DNA of 64,000 bases from an uncultured Bacteroidota bacterium (GTDB lineage: Bacteria; Bacteroidota; Bacteroidia; B-17B0; Aurantibacillaceae), in assembly GCA_937873155.1 (NCBI GenBank), contig CALMVZ010000011.1, positions 1 to 64,000 of the forward strand, written 5' to 3'. Below are positions 17,967-27,363 of the stretch, one piece after another. Each line of letters begins with the position of its first letter. Position 1 is the first letter of the stretch. A program made the position numbers and the translations under genes. The notes below the pieces were generated by a model. The model was not told where the DNA came from. It searched no databases and worked only from the letters and a program-made list of their open reading frames with translations.

Positions 17967-17992
17967 AATACCGTATGCAAAGATACGGATTG

Positions 17993-20900
17993 CTATTTAA
18001 AAAGCGTTAGCGGACCTTTAACTACCTCACCTGTTCCATCACTTAAGCGGTAACTTATAATGTAGAAATATGTTCCGGCAGAAGCCTGTGTTCCCGATTT
18101 GGTAAAGCCATCCCAACTTCCGCCAATTCCATCCCACTCACACATTCTTAATCCCCAACGGTCTAAGATCACACAATGGAAGTCGATAACTCCTGTACCA
18201 TCTACTTTAAATACATCATTCTTATTATCACCATTTGGCGTGAATACGTTTGGAATATTAATACTTACAGGCTGATAGATATCTATACATTTTGTCAATG
18301 AATCAGCGCATCCTGAAGCCGTGGTCGGGCTCACCATCTTAACACAATAAGTTCCGCCACTGTTATAAGTATGGATCGGGTCTGATGCATTAGAAAGAGT
18401 TGTACCATCATCGAACGACCAGTTTCCACTTACGCCATAACTTGTAAATGTGATCGCGCTATTCACCGGGTAGGGTGCGCTGGTCACCACATCGAATGTC
18501 ACAGTATTAACAGGTAAGAATGATATTGTCATAACAGTACTTGAAGAAACAGGGCACCCTGATGCAAATATTCCGGAAGCTGAAACCGTGTAAGTTCCAC
18601 TCGCTGCATAACAATGTGTTGTGTTTGTTGTTGTGCCTGTAGCATCTCCATAATCAAATACCACTGAACTAAACCCATTTGTAAATGAGAATGAGCTACA
18701 AGCACCCGGACAGAACGGTACAGGATTAGTAATGAAAACCATCAATGGAGGAGCAGTAGTTACATTTACAACTGTTGTAGCTGTTGATAAACAAGAACCG
18801 TTTGCCCCGTCAACAGAATAAGTTGTAGTTATAGTTGGAGAAACAACAATGCTTGAAGTTGTTTGTCCGCCCGGCGACCAGGTATAATTCGTTGCTCCAC
18901 CTGCAGTAATTGTTGCTGAACCGCTACAAATTGTAGGACTGGTTACCGTTAGTGTAGGTGTTGGCGTTACAGTAACATCAAATGTTGCAAAATTATTACA
19001 TCCCGAAGCTTCACCAATCACAGAATAAGTTGTGCTTGTAACCGGCGTATCGGTAAATGTTGAACCGCTTATTCCGGAAGGAGTCCAGGTATAATTAGTT
19101 GCGCCGCTCGCCGTCAATGTTACAGTTTGTCCGGAACAAATTGCGGAACCATTCACAGTAACAGTTGGTAAGGCCGTAACCATAACGGTTGTTGTTCCTG
19201 ATCCGTTACATCCCACAGATGAAACATCAACAGTATAAGAGGTTGTTGTTGTTGGTGTAACTACAACTGTATTAGTATTAGCTCCTGTGTTCCAGGTATA
19301 AGAAGTTGCACTGCTGGATGCTGTAAGTGTAACAGATTGTCCGGCGCAAACAGTGGCACTATTAATAGCAACGGTTAATGAAGCACCGACGCTAATATCA
19401 GCTGTAGCTGTCGAAATACATAAGCCATTCGCTCCTGTAACTGTATAAGTAGTGGTTGATGAAGGACTAGCTGTAAAAGATGTTCCTGTTACATTGCCGG
19501 GATTCCACGTATAAGAACTTGCGCCGCTTGCGTTAAGTGTTCCTGTACCGCCGGGACAGATCGCTATTGGTTGTACTAGTATGGTTGGCGTTGGGGTTAC
19601 AGAAAGATTAGCAACAGCTGTATTGGTACAGCCGTCTACACTAGATCCTACAACTGTATACGCTTGTGTTGAAGTTGGACTAACGGTCACCGAACTACCG
19701 CTCAATCCGCCGGGATTCCATGTATAAGTTGAAGCGCCGCTCGCTGTTAAAGTTGCAGTTTGTCCGGAACAGACATCTGTTACTGTTCCTGTAGAAATAG
19801 TTGGAGCGGTATTAACAGTAACAGCTGTCGTGCTCGTTCCTGTACAAGAAGAGTTTGATCCGCTGATTGTATAAACTGTCGTGGTTGTTGGAGTAACAAC
19901 AATACTATTAGAATTTGAACTTGTTGACCAGGTATAAGTAGTGGCCCCACTCGCTGTTAAGGTTGCCGTTCCACCGGGACAAATACTTGCACTGTTAACT
20001 GAAATAGAAATAGCCGTGCCAATATTGATCGCAACTGTTTCCGTACTTGTACATGCGCCATTAGCGCCGGTAACTGTATAAATCGTGGTTGCAGGAGGTG
20101 TAGCAGTAAATGTTGTTCCTGTACTTCCGCCAGGATTCCAGGTATAAGTTGTAGCGCCACTTGCAGTTAACGTTGCAGTATTACCGGGACAAATAGTTGC
20201 AGAAGGAACGTTTAAAGTCGGAGTCGCAGTAACATTCACAGTTGCAGAATTTGTCCCCTGGCAACTTAAAGAACTTGTTCCTATAACAGTATAACTTTGT
20301 GTTGAACCCGGTGAAACTGTAACTGAAGTTCCGGTTAATAATCCCGGATTCCATGTATAAGTAGAAGCTCCACCTGCAGTTAATGTTGCAGTTTGTCCGC
20401 TGCATAAAGTTGGCGAGTTAACGGTTACAGTTGGGTTCGGGTTAACAAGAACCTGCGCCGTTTGAGTATTTGAACATAACCCGTTACTACCTGTAACAGT
20501 ATATATTGTTGTTGTGGTAGGAGACACTGCAACGGTTGCCGTTGTTGGCCCGGTATTCCATGTAAATGTCATAGCTCCGCCGGCCGTTAGTACAACCTGT
20601 TGTCCGTTACAAACCGTTCCTGATGAAGCCGTAACAGTAGGTGTTGGATTTACAAGTATAGAAGTAGTTTGTGTATTAGAACAGGTTCCGTTATTTCCCG
20701 TAACCGTATAATTTGTTGTTGTCGTTGGCGATAAAGCGATCGTTGCAGTGGTTGGCCCGGTATTCCAAGAATATGTAGTAGCACCTCCGGCAGTTAATGT
20801 TACTGTTTGTCCTGCACACAACGTTCCTGATGTTGCGGTTACAGTTGGCAATGGACTAACCGTAATGGAGGTTGTTTGCGTATTGGAACAGGTTCCGTTA

Positions 20901-23662
20901 TTTCCCGTAACCGTATAATTTGTTGTTGTCGTTGGCGATAAAGCAATTGTTGCGGTTGTTGGTCCGGTATTCCACGAATACGTAGCTGCACCTCCGGCAG
21001 TTAATGTTACTGTTTGTCCCGCACAGATTGTTCCTGACGTTGCAGTAACAGTTGGCAATGGATTTACTGTAATAGATGTTGTTCTTGTATTAGTACACGT
21101 GCCATTGTTGCCGGTAACCGTATAATTTGTTGTTGTTGTCGGTGATAAAGCAATAGTAGCGGTTGTTGGTCCGGTATTCCATGTGTAGGTAGAAGCGCCA
21201 CCGGCAGTTAAAGTAACAGTTTGTCCTGCACAGATTGTTCCTGACGTTGCAGTAACTGTGGGTAATGGACTCACTGTAATAGAAGTTGTTTGTGTATTGG
21301 AACAGGTTCCGTTGTTTCCTGTAACTGTATAATTTGTTGTTGTAGTTGGTGATAAAGCTATCGTTGCAGTGGTTGGTCCGGTGTTCCATGTGTAGGTAGT
21401 TGCACCGCCAGCAGTTAAAGTTACTGTTTGTCCGGCGCACAGCGTTCCGCTCGATGCTGTTACAGCAGGTAAAGGATTTACCGTAACTGTTGTAGTTTGA
21501 ACACTGGTACATGTTCCCACGCTTCCTGTAACAGTATAATTGGTTGTTGTGGTTGGAGTAACAGTAATTGAATTTGTAGTTGGACCTGTATTCCAGGTAT
21601 ACGTTGTAGCTCCACTGGCTGTTACTGTTGCAGTTTGTCCATTACAGATGCTGACAGGTGCTGCGGTTATACTTGGTGCAGAAATCACATTGACAGTTGT
21701 TGTAATATTTGATGAGCAAGTTGCGACACTTCCTGACAAAGTATAATTAGTGGTGACAGTAGGTGTGACATTGATAGTACCTGTAGTTGGTCCTGTATTC
21801 CAGGTATAGCTTGTAGCTCCGCTTCCGTTCAAAGTTGCCGTTTGGCCTGCACAAATGGTAGGGCTATTAACCGTTAGTGTTGGCCCGGGAAGAACATAAA
21901 TAAGCGATTGAGAGCGGTAAGTTCCTTCCGGACAAAAACCTACCCAAACAGTATATGTGCCAGGTGTTGTAAAAACTGAGGTAGTATACACCGGACCGAA
22001 TGAGGTAAAAAACCCTCCAAGTGCTTGATTGAGCCAGCCCATTCCCCAACCACCGTTATTTCCGGCAGTAAGAGTTGCTGAATTATTCACACAAATAGTT
22101 ACTGAAGGGGTTGATGTAAGAGTTGGCACTACTAAGAGAGTACCTGTTGATCCTGCCCCACCCGCAGTAGCACCGTTAGGAGGGAAATTCAATGCTATAT
22201 TACTCGCATTTCCAGTAACAATTCCATTTGCTCCTCCATTGACATTATTTGCAGGTAGTGCACCGGTATAACCAATGTATCCGCCGCCGCCGCCGCCGCC
22301 AGGACCCATGGCTTGTGTATTACCGCATATTGCTCCATGAGTATTGTTGCCTCCAACTCCTCCTCTCGCAAAAATCGCTGTTGGAGCCGTAAGATTGGTT
22401 GTTCCTGCTACATCCAACATAACAGTTCCCCCACCTCCGCCGCCACTCGCACCATCAGATGAACCACAATTTCCTGCGTTACCTCCGGCAGCGCCATCAG
22501 CGTTAATGGTCCCTGAACCTGTCAAATCACCATAACACATTATATAAACTAAACCTCCTCCGTTTCCACCACGTGCTCCCTGGCCATCATTAGAATCGCC
22601 GGTTCCACCACCGCCACCAAGAAATATTCTACCGGTTGAATAATCTAACGGTCGACCCCCAATACCTCCGAAATTTCTTCTTGAATCTGCAGCCCATCCT
22701 CCTGCACCGGGCGGAAGTGTATTAGGATTTCCATTATTTGTTGAAGCAGTATAACCTCCACGGCCTCCCCCCGAAGAAGTAAAAGTTGAAGTTATAACTC
22801 CATCGATATTCCATGCTGCATTATAACCGGCTGCAGGATTACCAAATGCTTTGTATGCAGATAACGCACCTCCGTTACTTCCGCCGCCGCCGCCGCCGTT
22901 TTCCGAAGTGCCGCCGCCGCCGCCGTTGGCAATTGCGCCCCTGGCGAAAACTCCAGCAAATGATGTTTTATATACGTTTGTATCCCCTGCTATACTTTCT
23001 CCTTTATAACCACCTTCAGCCGGCTTGGTCGATCCCCATTTAGTTCCAAATCCAACAGTTCTGTTCTCAACTCCGCCGCCTCTGAATCCTTTACCTACCA
23101 CACTAAAGGAAGGTGTACTATTCATTACTATATTCGATTGCGACTCAACTGCTAAAACACCGCCCGTTGTACCATTCCAAGGCGGGCAAGTTAAATAACC
23201 TGCTCCGCTAATAGTTAATGTTGTATATCTGGGCACACGAACAATTTGTACTTTCCCACTTACCTTATAACTTTTAGTAATAGCACAATCCACCCCGAAA
23301 TAAGCAGCACCCATTGAATTCACCTGGGCAAACTCATAATTTCCTGCATTATTATAATTTGTAACATAGCCCATCGAAGTATCCTGAGGAAGGGTCATTG
23401 TTGTATCTATAAAATAAGCTTTAGTGGCATTAACACTTGCGCCCTGCATTTGAATGATCATAATAAGATCTCCAACTGCAAATCCTGATGTACTTAAACA
23501 GCTAATGAACAGATCCCCTGCATTTGCATCAACGACTAAAGGAGTATATATATTTACTGTGGTGTTAGCCACTGTAATATTTCCTATACCGTCTTTTCCT
23601 CTTTGTGAGAAAAGAGAAAGTGTACAAACAACTAATAATAATGAGATGTAATATTTTTTCAT
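17993..23662 (-). CDS. Giant repetitive adhesin with T9SS type B (gliding motility) sorting domain
   Basis: The protein has 1889 residues. The signal peptide (1-19, ...SLFSQ) leads to a head (about 20-520) rich in Gly-Gly-Gly runs and resembling other Bacteroidota glycine-rich cell-surface heads. One divergent Ig-like unit follows, then fifteen 69-residue beta-sandwich repeats (about 600-1634) of the form CxGQTxTLTAxGAxxYTWNxG...YTVTGxxGxC, each with two cysteines. Two PKD-like modules follow (FDYGDATG and WSFDDGTT). The last 90 residues (NIPNVFTPNGDNKNDVF...RWGLRMCEWDG) are a type B T9SS sorting domain. It is likely surface-displayed for adhesion or gliding. The gene has no co-directional neighbour within 100 bases upstream. 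Confidence 0.9.
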   Translation of the reverse strand: MKKYYISLLLVVCTLSLFSQRGKDGIGNITVANTTVNIYTPLVVDANAGDLFISCLSTSGFAVGDLIMIIQMQGASVNATKAYFIDTTMTLPQDTSMGYVTNYNNAGNYEFAQVNSMGAAYFGVDCAITKSYKVSGKVQIVRVPRYTTLTISGAGYLTCPPWNGTTGGVLAVESQSNIVMNSTPSFSVVGKGFRGGGVENRTVGFGTKWGSTKPAEGGYKGESIAGDTNVYKTSFAGVFARGAIANGGGGGTSENGGGGGGSNGGALSAYKAFGNPAAGYNAAWNIDGVITSTFTSSGGGRGGYTASTNNGNPNTLPPGAGGWAADSRRNFGGIGGRPLDYSTGRIFLGGGGGTGDSNDGQGARGGNGGGLVYIMCYGDLTGSGTINADGAAGGNAGNCGSSDGASGGGGGGTVMLDVAGTTNLTAPTAIFARGGVGGNNTHGAICGNTQAMGPGGGGGGGYIGYTGALPANNVNGGANGIVTGNASNIALNFPPNGATAGGAGSTGTLLVVPTLTSTPSVTICVNNSATLTAGNNGGWGMGWLNQALGGFFTSFGPVYTTSVFTTPGTYTVWVGFCPEGTYRSQSLIYVLPGPTLTVNSPTICAGQTATLNGSGATSYTWNTGPTTGTINVTPTVTTNYTLSGSVATCSSNITTTVNVISAPSITAAPVSICNGQTATVTASGATTYTWNTGPTTNSITVTPTTTTNYTVTGSVGTCTSVQTTTVTVNPLPAVTASSGTLCAGQTVTLTAGGATTYTWNTGPTTATIALSPTTTTNYTVTGNNGTCSNTQTTSITVSPLPTVTATSGTICAGQTVTLTAGGASTYTWNTGPTTATIALSPTTTTNYTVTGNNGTCTNTRTTSITVNPLPTVTATSGTICAGQTVTLTAGGAATYSWNTGPTTATIALSPTTTTNYTVTGNNGTCSNTQTTSITVSPLPTVTATSGTLCAGQTVTLTAGGATTYSWNTGPTTATIALSPTTTTNYTVTGNNGTCSNTQTTSILVNPTPTVTASSGTVCNGQQVVLTAGGAMTFTWNTGPTTATVAVSPTTTTIYTVTGSNGLCSNTQTAQVLVNPNPTVTVNSPTLCSGQTATLTAGGASTYTWNPGLLTGTSVTVSPGSTQSYTVIGTSSLSCQGTNSATVNVTATPTLNVPSATICPGNTATLTASGATTYTWNPGGSTGTTFTATPPATTIYTVTGANGACTSTETVAINIGTAISISVNSASICPGGTATLTASGATTYTWSTSSNSNSIVVTPTTTTVYTISGSNSSCTGTSTTAVTVNTAPTISTGTVTDVCSGQTATLTASGASTYTWNPGGLSGSSVTVSPTSTQAYTVVGSSVDGCTNTAVANLSVTPTPTILVQPIAICPGGTGTLNASGASSYTWNPGNVTGTSFTASPSSTTTYTVTGANGLCISTATADISVGASLTVAINSATVCAGQSVTLTASSSATSYTWNTGANTNTVVVTPTTTTSYTVDVSSVGCNGSGTTTVMVTALPTVTVNGSAICSGQTVTLTASGATNYTWTPSGISGSTFTDTPVTSTTYSVIGEASGCNNFATFDVTVTPTPTLTVTSPTICSGSATITAGGATNYTWSPGGQTTSSIVVSPTITTTYSVDGANGSCLSTATTVVNVTTAPPLMVFITNPVPFCPGACSSFSFTNGFSSVVFDYGDATGTTTNTTHCYAASGTYTVSASGIFASGCPVSSSTVMTISFLPVNTVTFDVVTSAPYPVNSAITFTSYGVSGNWSFDDGTTLSNASDPIHTYNSGGTYCVKMVSPTTASGCADSLTKCIDIYQPVSINIPNVFTPNGDNKNDVFKVDGTGVIDFHCVILDRWGLRMCEWDGIGGSWDGFTKSGTQASAGTYFYIISYRLSDGTGEVVKGPLTLFK
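18760..21885 (-). repeat. Fifteen tandem 207-bp repeats encoding Ig-like modules
   Basis: These are coding repeats inside the adhesin gene, each 69 codons. Units 3-6, roughly 20630-21455, are almost identical to one another in protein sequence and very close in DNA. The outer units have diverged. Boundaries are estimated from the protein register. Confidence 0.85.
22281..22300. repeat. CCG trinucleotide microsatellite encoding poly-glycine
   Basis: Nearly seven CCG units in a row stand on the plus strand and encode a glycine run on the minus strand in the adhesin head. Similar CCG runs occur at about 22877-22894 and 22910-22924. Confidence 0.8.
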
Positions 23663-23863
23663 TTCTATTCCTGAAAATTCTTTTTTTGCAAGAGTCTAAT
23701 TTAATTAAAATTTTCTTAAAACAGGTTTACCGTTCATCATTTTTTAAGGCTATTCACTCACTGACAAACCTATATTATACAATACGTAAGTCAACCTTTA
23801 GAAGTTGGGCCTTCTGAGAACTATATAAAATTAAATTTCAATACATCTAATCCCTTTAAAAAC

Positions 23864-23899
23864 AAAAAGTCCCTCCGCCTGAGGCGGAAGGACGTTTTT
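23864..23899 (-). terminator. Intrinsic terminator, probably bidirectional
   Basis: A long stem joins AAAAAGTCC-TCCGCC to GGCGGA-GGAC-TTTTT around a TGA loop. T-runs flank both sides. It ends the small gene at 23950-24387 on the minus strand. Confidence 0.85.
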
Positions 23900-23949
23900 G
23901 AACCAAAGCAAAATTGCTTAACCCTTAATTATAACAATTTGCCTATATT

Positions 23950-24387
23950 TTAGTTTAATTTGAATGGTGGGATCTTGCCTTCATTCATTAACTGAACGCT
24001 TTTCTTTTTATGCTCTTCGAAATTACCGAAAGCTAATGCGTCTAGCATTTCTTTCTTGGTCATTTCAGGATTACCAAACTGCTTACGGATCTCATCTGCG
24101 CAACGGTCAACATACTTCTCAAATTTAGCAGGAGCCCATAAGTATTCCTTCTTAACAGCCTCTTTGTCAAATTTAAATTCTTCGGGTAAACCACCTTCAA
24201 TCTTAGATTTAATATCCAGGCCTTCGTAGCTTTTTGGAAGCTGACGGTTGTCAAATAAAAACGGCTTGGAAATCATAATGACATGTTTCTTTCTCTTAGG
24301 ATCTATCATTGATAGTCCTTCGATACGCAAACCTTTTTTCTTAAGGCCGTTGTATTTGCTTTCAAAATTCTTAAGTATCTCGAACAT
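23950..24387 (-). CDS. Conserved-looking hypothetical cytoplasmic protein
   Basis: This 145-residue, lysine-rich soluble protein has no signal peptide and no membrane segment. I recognise no family. It is dense in charged residues (KKKGLRIEG, DPKRKKHVIMISKP) and has a helical C-terminal half ending GKIPPFKLN. A good -7 promoter element and a strong terminator bracket it, so it is a real single-gene transcription unit. No function is proposed. Confidence 0.7.
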   Translation of the reverse strand: MFEILKNFESKYNGLKKKGLRIEGLSMIDPKRKKHVIMISKPFLFDNRQLPKSYEGLDIKSKIEGGLPEEFKFDKEAVKKEYLWAPAKFEKYVDRCADEIRKQFGNPEMTKKEMLDALAFGNFEEHKKKSVQLMNEGKIPPFKLN

Positions 24388-24408
24388 AGCTTTATAAAAG
24401 TGGGATTA

Positions 24409-24416
24409 CAAAGTTA
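24409..24416 (-). promoter_or_regulatory. TAnnTTTG -7 element for the hypothetical gene
   Basis: The minus strand reads TAACTTTG here, an exact consensus match, 21 bases ahead of the ATG at 24387. A CAA (minus-strand TTG) at 24442-24444 gives a slightly long 25-base spacer. Confidence 0.45.
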
Positions 24417-24531
24417 CGAACAAATCCTGTTAATAATTCCCCAATTTAGACGAAGGTCGCTTTTCATAGACAGAAAAAACTGTGGAAATAGTGTTGTTAA
24501 GCTGTTTATAGCTTGTTAATTGAGTCTTGAT

Positions 24532-24558
24532 TATTGTATAATATATTGATATACAATA
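24532..24558. repeat. AT-rich inverted repeat downstream of the double ddl gene
   Basis: TATTGTATA (24532-24540) and TATACAATA (24550-24558) are perfect 9-base inverted copies separated by 9 bases. They lie 32 bases past the stop of the double ddl gene. Confidence 0.4.
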
Positions 24559-24589
24559 TATTATATAATAATTTCCATCTTGTTAATTA

Positions 24590-27277
24590 CTAGGAAACAG
24601 AGGTCATCCGCTTCTTCCCGAAATCCAGTATAGAATCGATGAACTCATATGGCTTATAGTGGTTTATAGCCGCTTGGTGGTATATACAAGTAGCAGGGGT
24701 CATACCCGGTAAAGAGTTTACTTCTATAAAAATCACCTCGATTTTATTCGGATCAAAAATTCTGACGAAAGCGTCGATACGACAATACCCAACGACACCT
24801 AAAGCTTTTGCTGCTTTTCCTAATTCCTGCTTTACTTTATCGGAAATGTGCTGGCGATCTTTTGGATTCGGAGAATAACGCGCCGGCGTAATGTTTTGTC
24901 CTTGCCCCGCTAAGAATTTTTCTTCCAGGCTTAAGATATCTCCTTCCGCCAAAGCTTCAGAAGCTTCAAAAACTTCATATTCCAATTCCCCTTTCGAATT
25001 GAATTTCGTAAGCATGCCTCCGGTAATTTCTAAAAAATGTTTTGCGCCATTCTTAGAAATTAATTCTTCTACCAGGATCATCTGTTTCTTCGGAAATTCT
25101 TCTTTCGGCTTGATGTGTAAAGTTTCTGCTGCTTTTGCGTCTAATTCTTCACCCGAACGGAACATTAAAGTTGCGAAGGCCTCAAATTCTTCAAAGCTTT
25201 TGATCTTTTTCACGGCACTACTGCAACCATCATCTACAGGTTTTGCAATGAATGGATATTTGTATTCGTTCTGAAGTGTTTCCTTTAATTCTTCTTTTTT
25301 ACTTTTCCAATCGGCAGCAGTGATCAACATGTGTTTCGCTACCAATAATCCGCTCTTCATCAGAATTTCATTTGTGCGGTATTTATCGATCGTGATTTCT
25401 GAGCTTGATTTATCAGAACCGTTATAAGACAAGCCAACTTGTTCCAATTTTTCCTGTACAGAACCATCTTCACCGGGTCTTCCATGCAAGGCAATGAATA
25501 CTTGCTTCACTTCTTTAGCCAGATCTTCATAAGAAAATAATTGAGGGGCTTGTAAACTCCCTGCTGAAGAGTACTTTTCCGTTACAGTTCCACATTCTTG
25601 GATTATCTGCCGGATGATAGGATGAACTTTATATGAATTTATTTTTTCTTTGATGTCATCCGCGTTATCCTTCAATAAAAGATTAACCGGAAGTCTATAC
25701 ATCAAATGATTATCATGATCTCCTGTAAGGAAAACAGGAATTGGAGAATACTTTTCTGATGAAGCCAGCTTCTCATATATGTTCCTGCCACTCTCCACGG
25801 AAATATGCCTTTCTGATGAATAACCACCAAGTATAACCGCAACCTTAACTTTGTTGCTTCCGGCATTTTTTTCGTTACTGATGTTTGTGTCGAGTTGCTT
25901 TAAGAGATGATTATAATTTGTTCCTCCCTTTAAATTTTTAATCCGCTTAGCTAAAGAAGTTCGGATAATGAACGTTAAGAACTGCGAAGGATTCAAGCCG
26001 ATCTCAGCTGCTTGATGGAAGAAGAAAGACGACGGCATCATTCCTGAAGTTGTGTTCGGATCGTTCAAAAATATCTTTCCATCCGTACTTAAAAATCCGT
26101 CGATGCGTGCATAAACATCAAAACTCAGATCATAAAACAACTTCTCACATTCTTTACGTATGGCGTTGATCTGGTCATCCGGCAGATCAATTGGAGTTAT
26201 CTTTCTTGATAATCCCGGCATGTATTTACTTCTGTAATCAAATAGTTCTTTTCCTTTTCTGATCTCAGTTGGCGGTAAGGCAATTGCTTTCCCTTTTTCA
26301 TCTTCAATCACAATACAACTGAATTCTTTTCCTTCAATAAATCCCTCAATGAGAACCGAACTTTCACCATCTAAACTTTCAGCTACAATTCCTTCTTTTG
26401 ATCTTAATTCTGTATTGAAAACTTCAATTAAAGTATTGGGATCATGAACAATTTCCCCGGCATCAATTCTGATCGGCATCCCAATTCCTTCACGGATGTC
26501 AGTTAAATGACGAACGTATTCTACTTTCCCTTCTTCATCTAATTTGTTCCATTCACCGGCATCAACCCATTTAGTAAATAGTGCTTTTTCAACGGCCGAC
26601 ATAAAATCATATTCATTGTCTCTACTTAAAATTGTAACGCCAATAGAGGATCCTTGGTTCGCCGGCTTAATTACAATTGGAAAACCAATCTCTTTTTTGA
26701 CTTTATCCCAAACGCCCTTGCAATTTCCGCTGATCCAATCATTTCTGTCGATAGTAAAAAAAGGTGGTGAATTAAATCCTGCTTTCACCATCATATTTTT
26801 TTGAACTGCCTTATCGATACCTATAGCCGAAGGTAAAACGCCAGACCCCGAATACGGAATACTTAAATATTCGAACAGACCCTGGATCCTTCCATCTTCT
26901 CCGTATGGACCGTGTAAACATAAAAACGCAAAGTCAATCAAATTCTTTAACTCATCGACTTTGACTTTTTTTCCGATCTTCGAAATTAATTCTTCCTGTT
27001 GTTCTGAATTCAGTTCTCCTAAATTCTCCGCGTAATATTGAAATTCAGTATTGGCTTCCGGTAAAAATTCTACCGGCGGGTAAAAATCACGGATAGTTCC
27101 CTTATAAACAAATTGCCAATCGAGCAAAACAAAATTCCCGAAGGAATCCACAAACAAAGGGACCGCTTCAAAAAGAGATTTATTCAGATTATCATATACA
27201 GTACGACCGCCTGCAAAAGAAATTTCACGCTCTTTCGAACGGCCTCCAAAAATAATTCCAACTTTAAGTTTCGACAT
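24590..27277 (-). CDS. Tandem fusion of two D-alanine-D-alanine ligase-like ATP-grasp enzymes
   Basis: The 895-residue protein holds two complete Ddl-like units, about 1-450 and 475-895. Each starts with a Ddl N-terminal motif (GGRSKEREIS; GGYSSERHIS), continues with LHGPYGEDG or LHGRPGEDG and an ATP-grasp loop (KPANQGSSIG; KPVDDGCSSA), and ends with the metal-binding strand. Unit 2 has the canonical IEVNSLPGMT (Glu852, Asn854), while unit 1 has NDPNTTSGM, with Asp406 in place of Glu. Ddl makes the D-Ala-D-Ala dipeptide for peptidoglycan. Normal Ddl is one unit of 300-370 residues, so each half is also long. I used the ATG at 27277; the TTG at 27289 adds only four residues. Confidence 0.88.
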   Translation of the reverse strand: MSKLKVGIIFGGRSKEREISFAGGRTVYDNLNKSLFEAVPLFVDSFGNFVLLDWQFVYKGTIRDFYPPVEFLPEANTEFQYYAENLGELNSEQQEELISKIGKKVKVDELKNLIDFAFLCLHGPYGEDGRIQGLFEYLSIPYSGSGVLPSAIGIDKAVQKNMMVKAGFNSPPFFTIDRNDWISGNCKGVWDKVKKEIGFPIVIKPANQGSSIGVTILSRDNEYDFMSAVEKALFTKWVDAGEWNKLDEEGKVEYVRHLTDIREGIGMPIRIDAGEIVHDPNTLIEVFNTELRSKEGIVAESLDGESSVLIEGFIEGKEFSCIVIEDEKGKAIALPPTEIRKGKELFDYRSKYMPGLSRKITPIDLPDDQINAIRKECEKLFYDLSFDVYARIDGFLSTDGKIFLNDPNTTSGMMPSSFFFHQAAEIGLNPSQFLTFIIRTSLAKRIKNLKGGTNYNHLLKQLDTNISNEKNAGSNKVKVAVILGGYSSERHISVESGRNIYEKLASSEKYSPIPVFLTGDHDNHLMYRLPVNLLLKDNADDIKEKINSYKVHPIIRQIIQECGTVTEKYSSAGSLQAPQLFSYEDLAKEVKQVFIALHGRPGEDGSVQEKLEQVGLSYNGSDKSSSEITIDKYRTNEILMKSGLLVAKHMLITAADWKSKKEELKETLQNEYKYPFIAKPVDDGCSSAVKKIKSFEEFEAFATLMFRSGEELDAKAAETLHIKPKEEFPKKQMILVEELISKNGAKHFLEITGGMLTKFNSKGELEYEVFEASEALAEGDILSLEEKFLAGQGQNITPARYSPNPKDRQHISDKVKQELGKAAKALGVVGYCRIDAFVRIFDPNKIEVIFIEVNSLPGMTPATCIYHQAAINHYKPYEFIDSILDFGKKRMTSVS

Positions 27278-27363
27278 AGTATAGTTCAAGTCTTAAATTT
27301 CAAGATAATCCCGCCTGCTCCGATTCCCGCTAAAAGATTTAATTAACGGAATAATTAACAAAG

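Noticed and set aside
20514-20711. Plus-strand open frames inside the adhesin gene (also 21540, 22029, 22344, 22813)
   Set aside because: They are shadows of the low-complexity coding repeats, with no start signals or recognisable domains.
18760-21885. Regular repeats that might suggest a CRISPR array
   Set aside because: The period is 207 bases, the repeats are coding in one long open frame and have no unique spacers; they encode Ig-like modules.
23605-23817. 70-codon plus-strand frame across the adhesin start
   Set aside because: It overlaps the start of the adhesin gene on the other strand, is AT-rich and has no family resemblance.
24388-24589. Possible tRNA or small RNA in the gap beside the double ddl gene
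   Set aside because: No cloverleaf, anticodon arm or CCA-type end can be drawn; only an AT-rich inverted repeat is seen.
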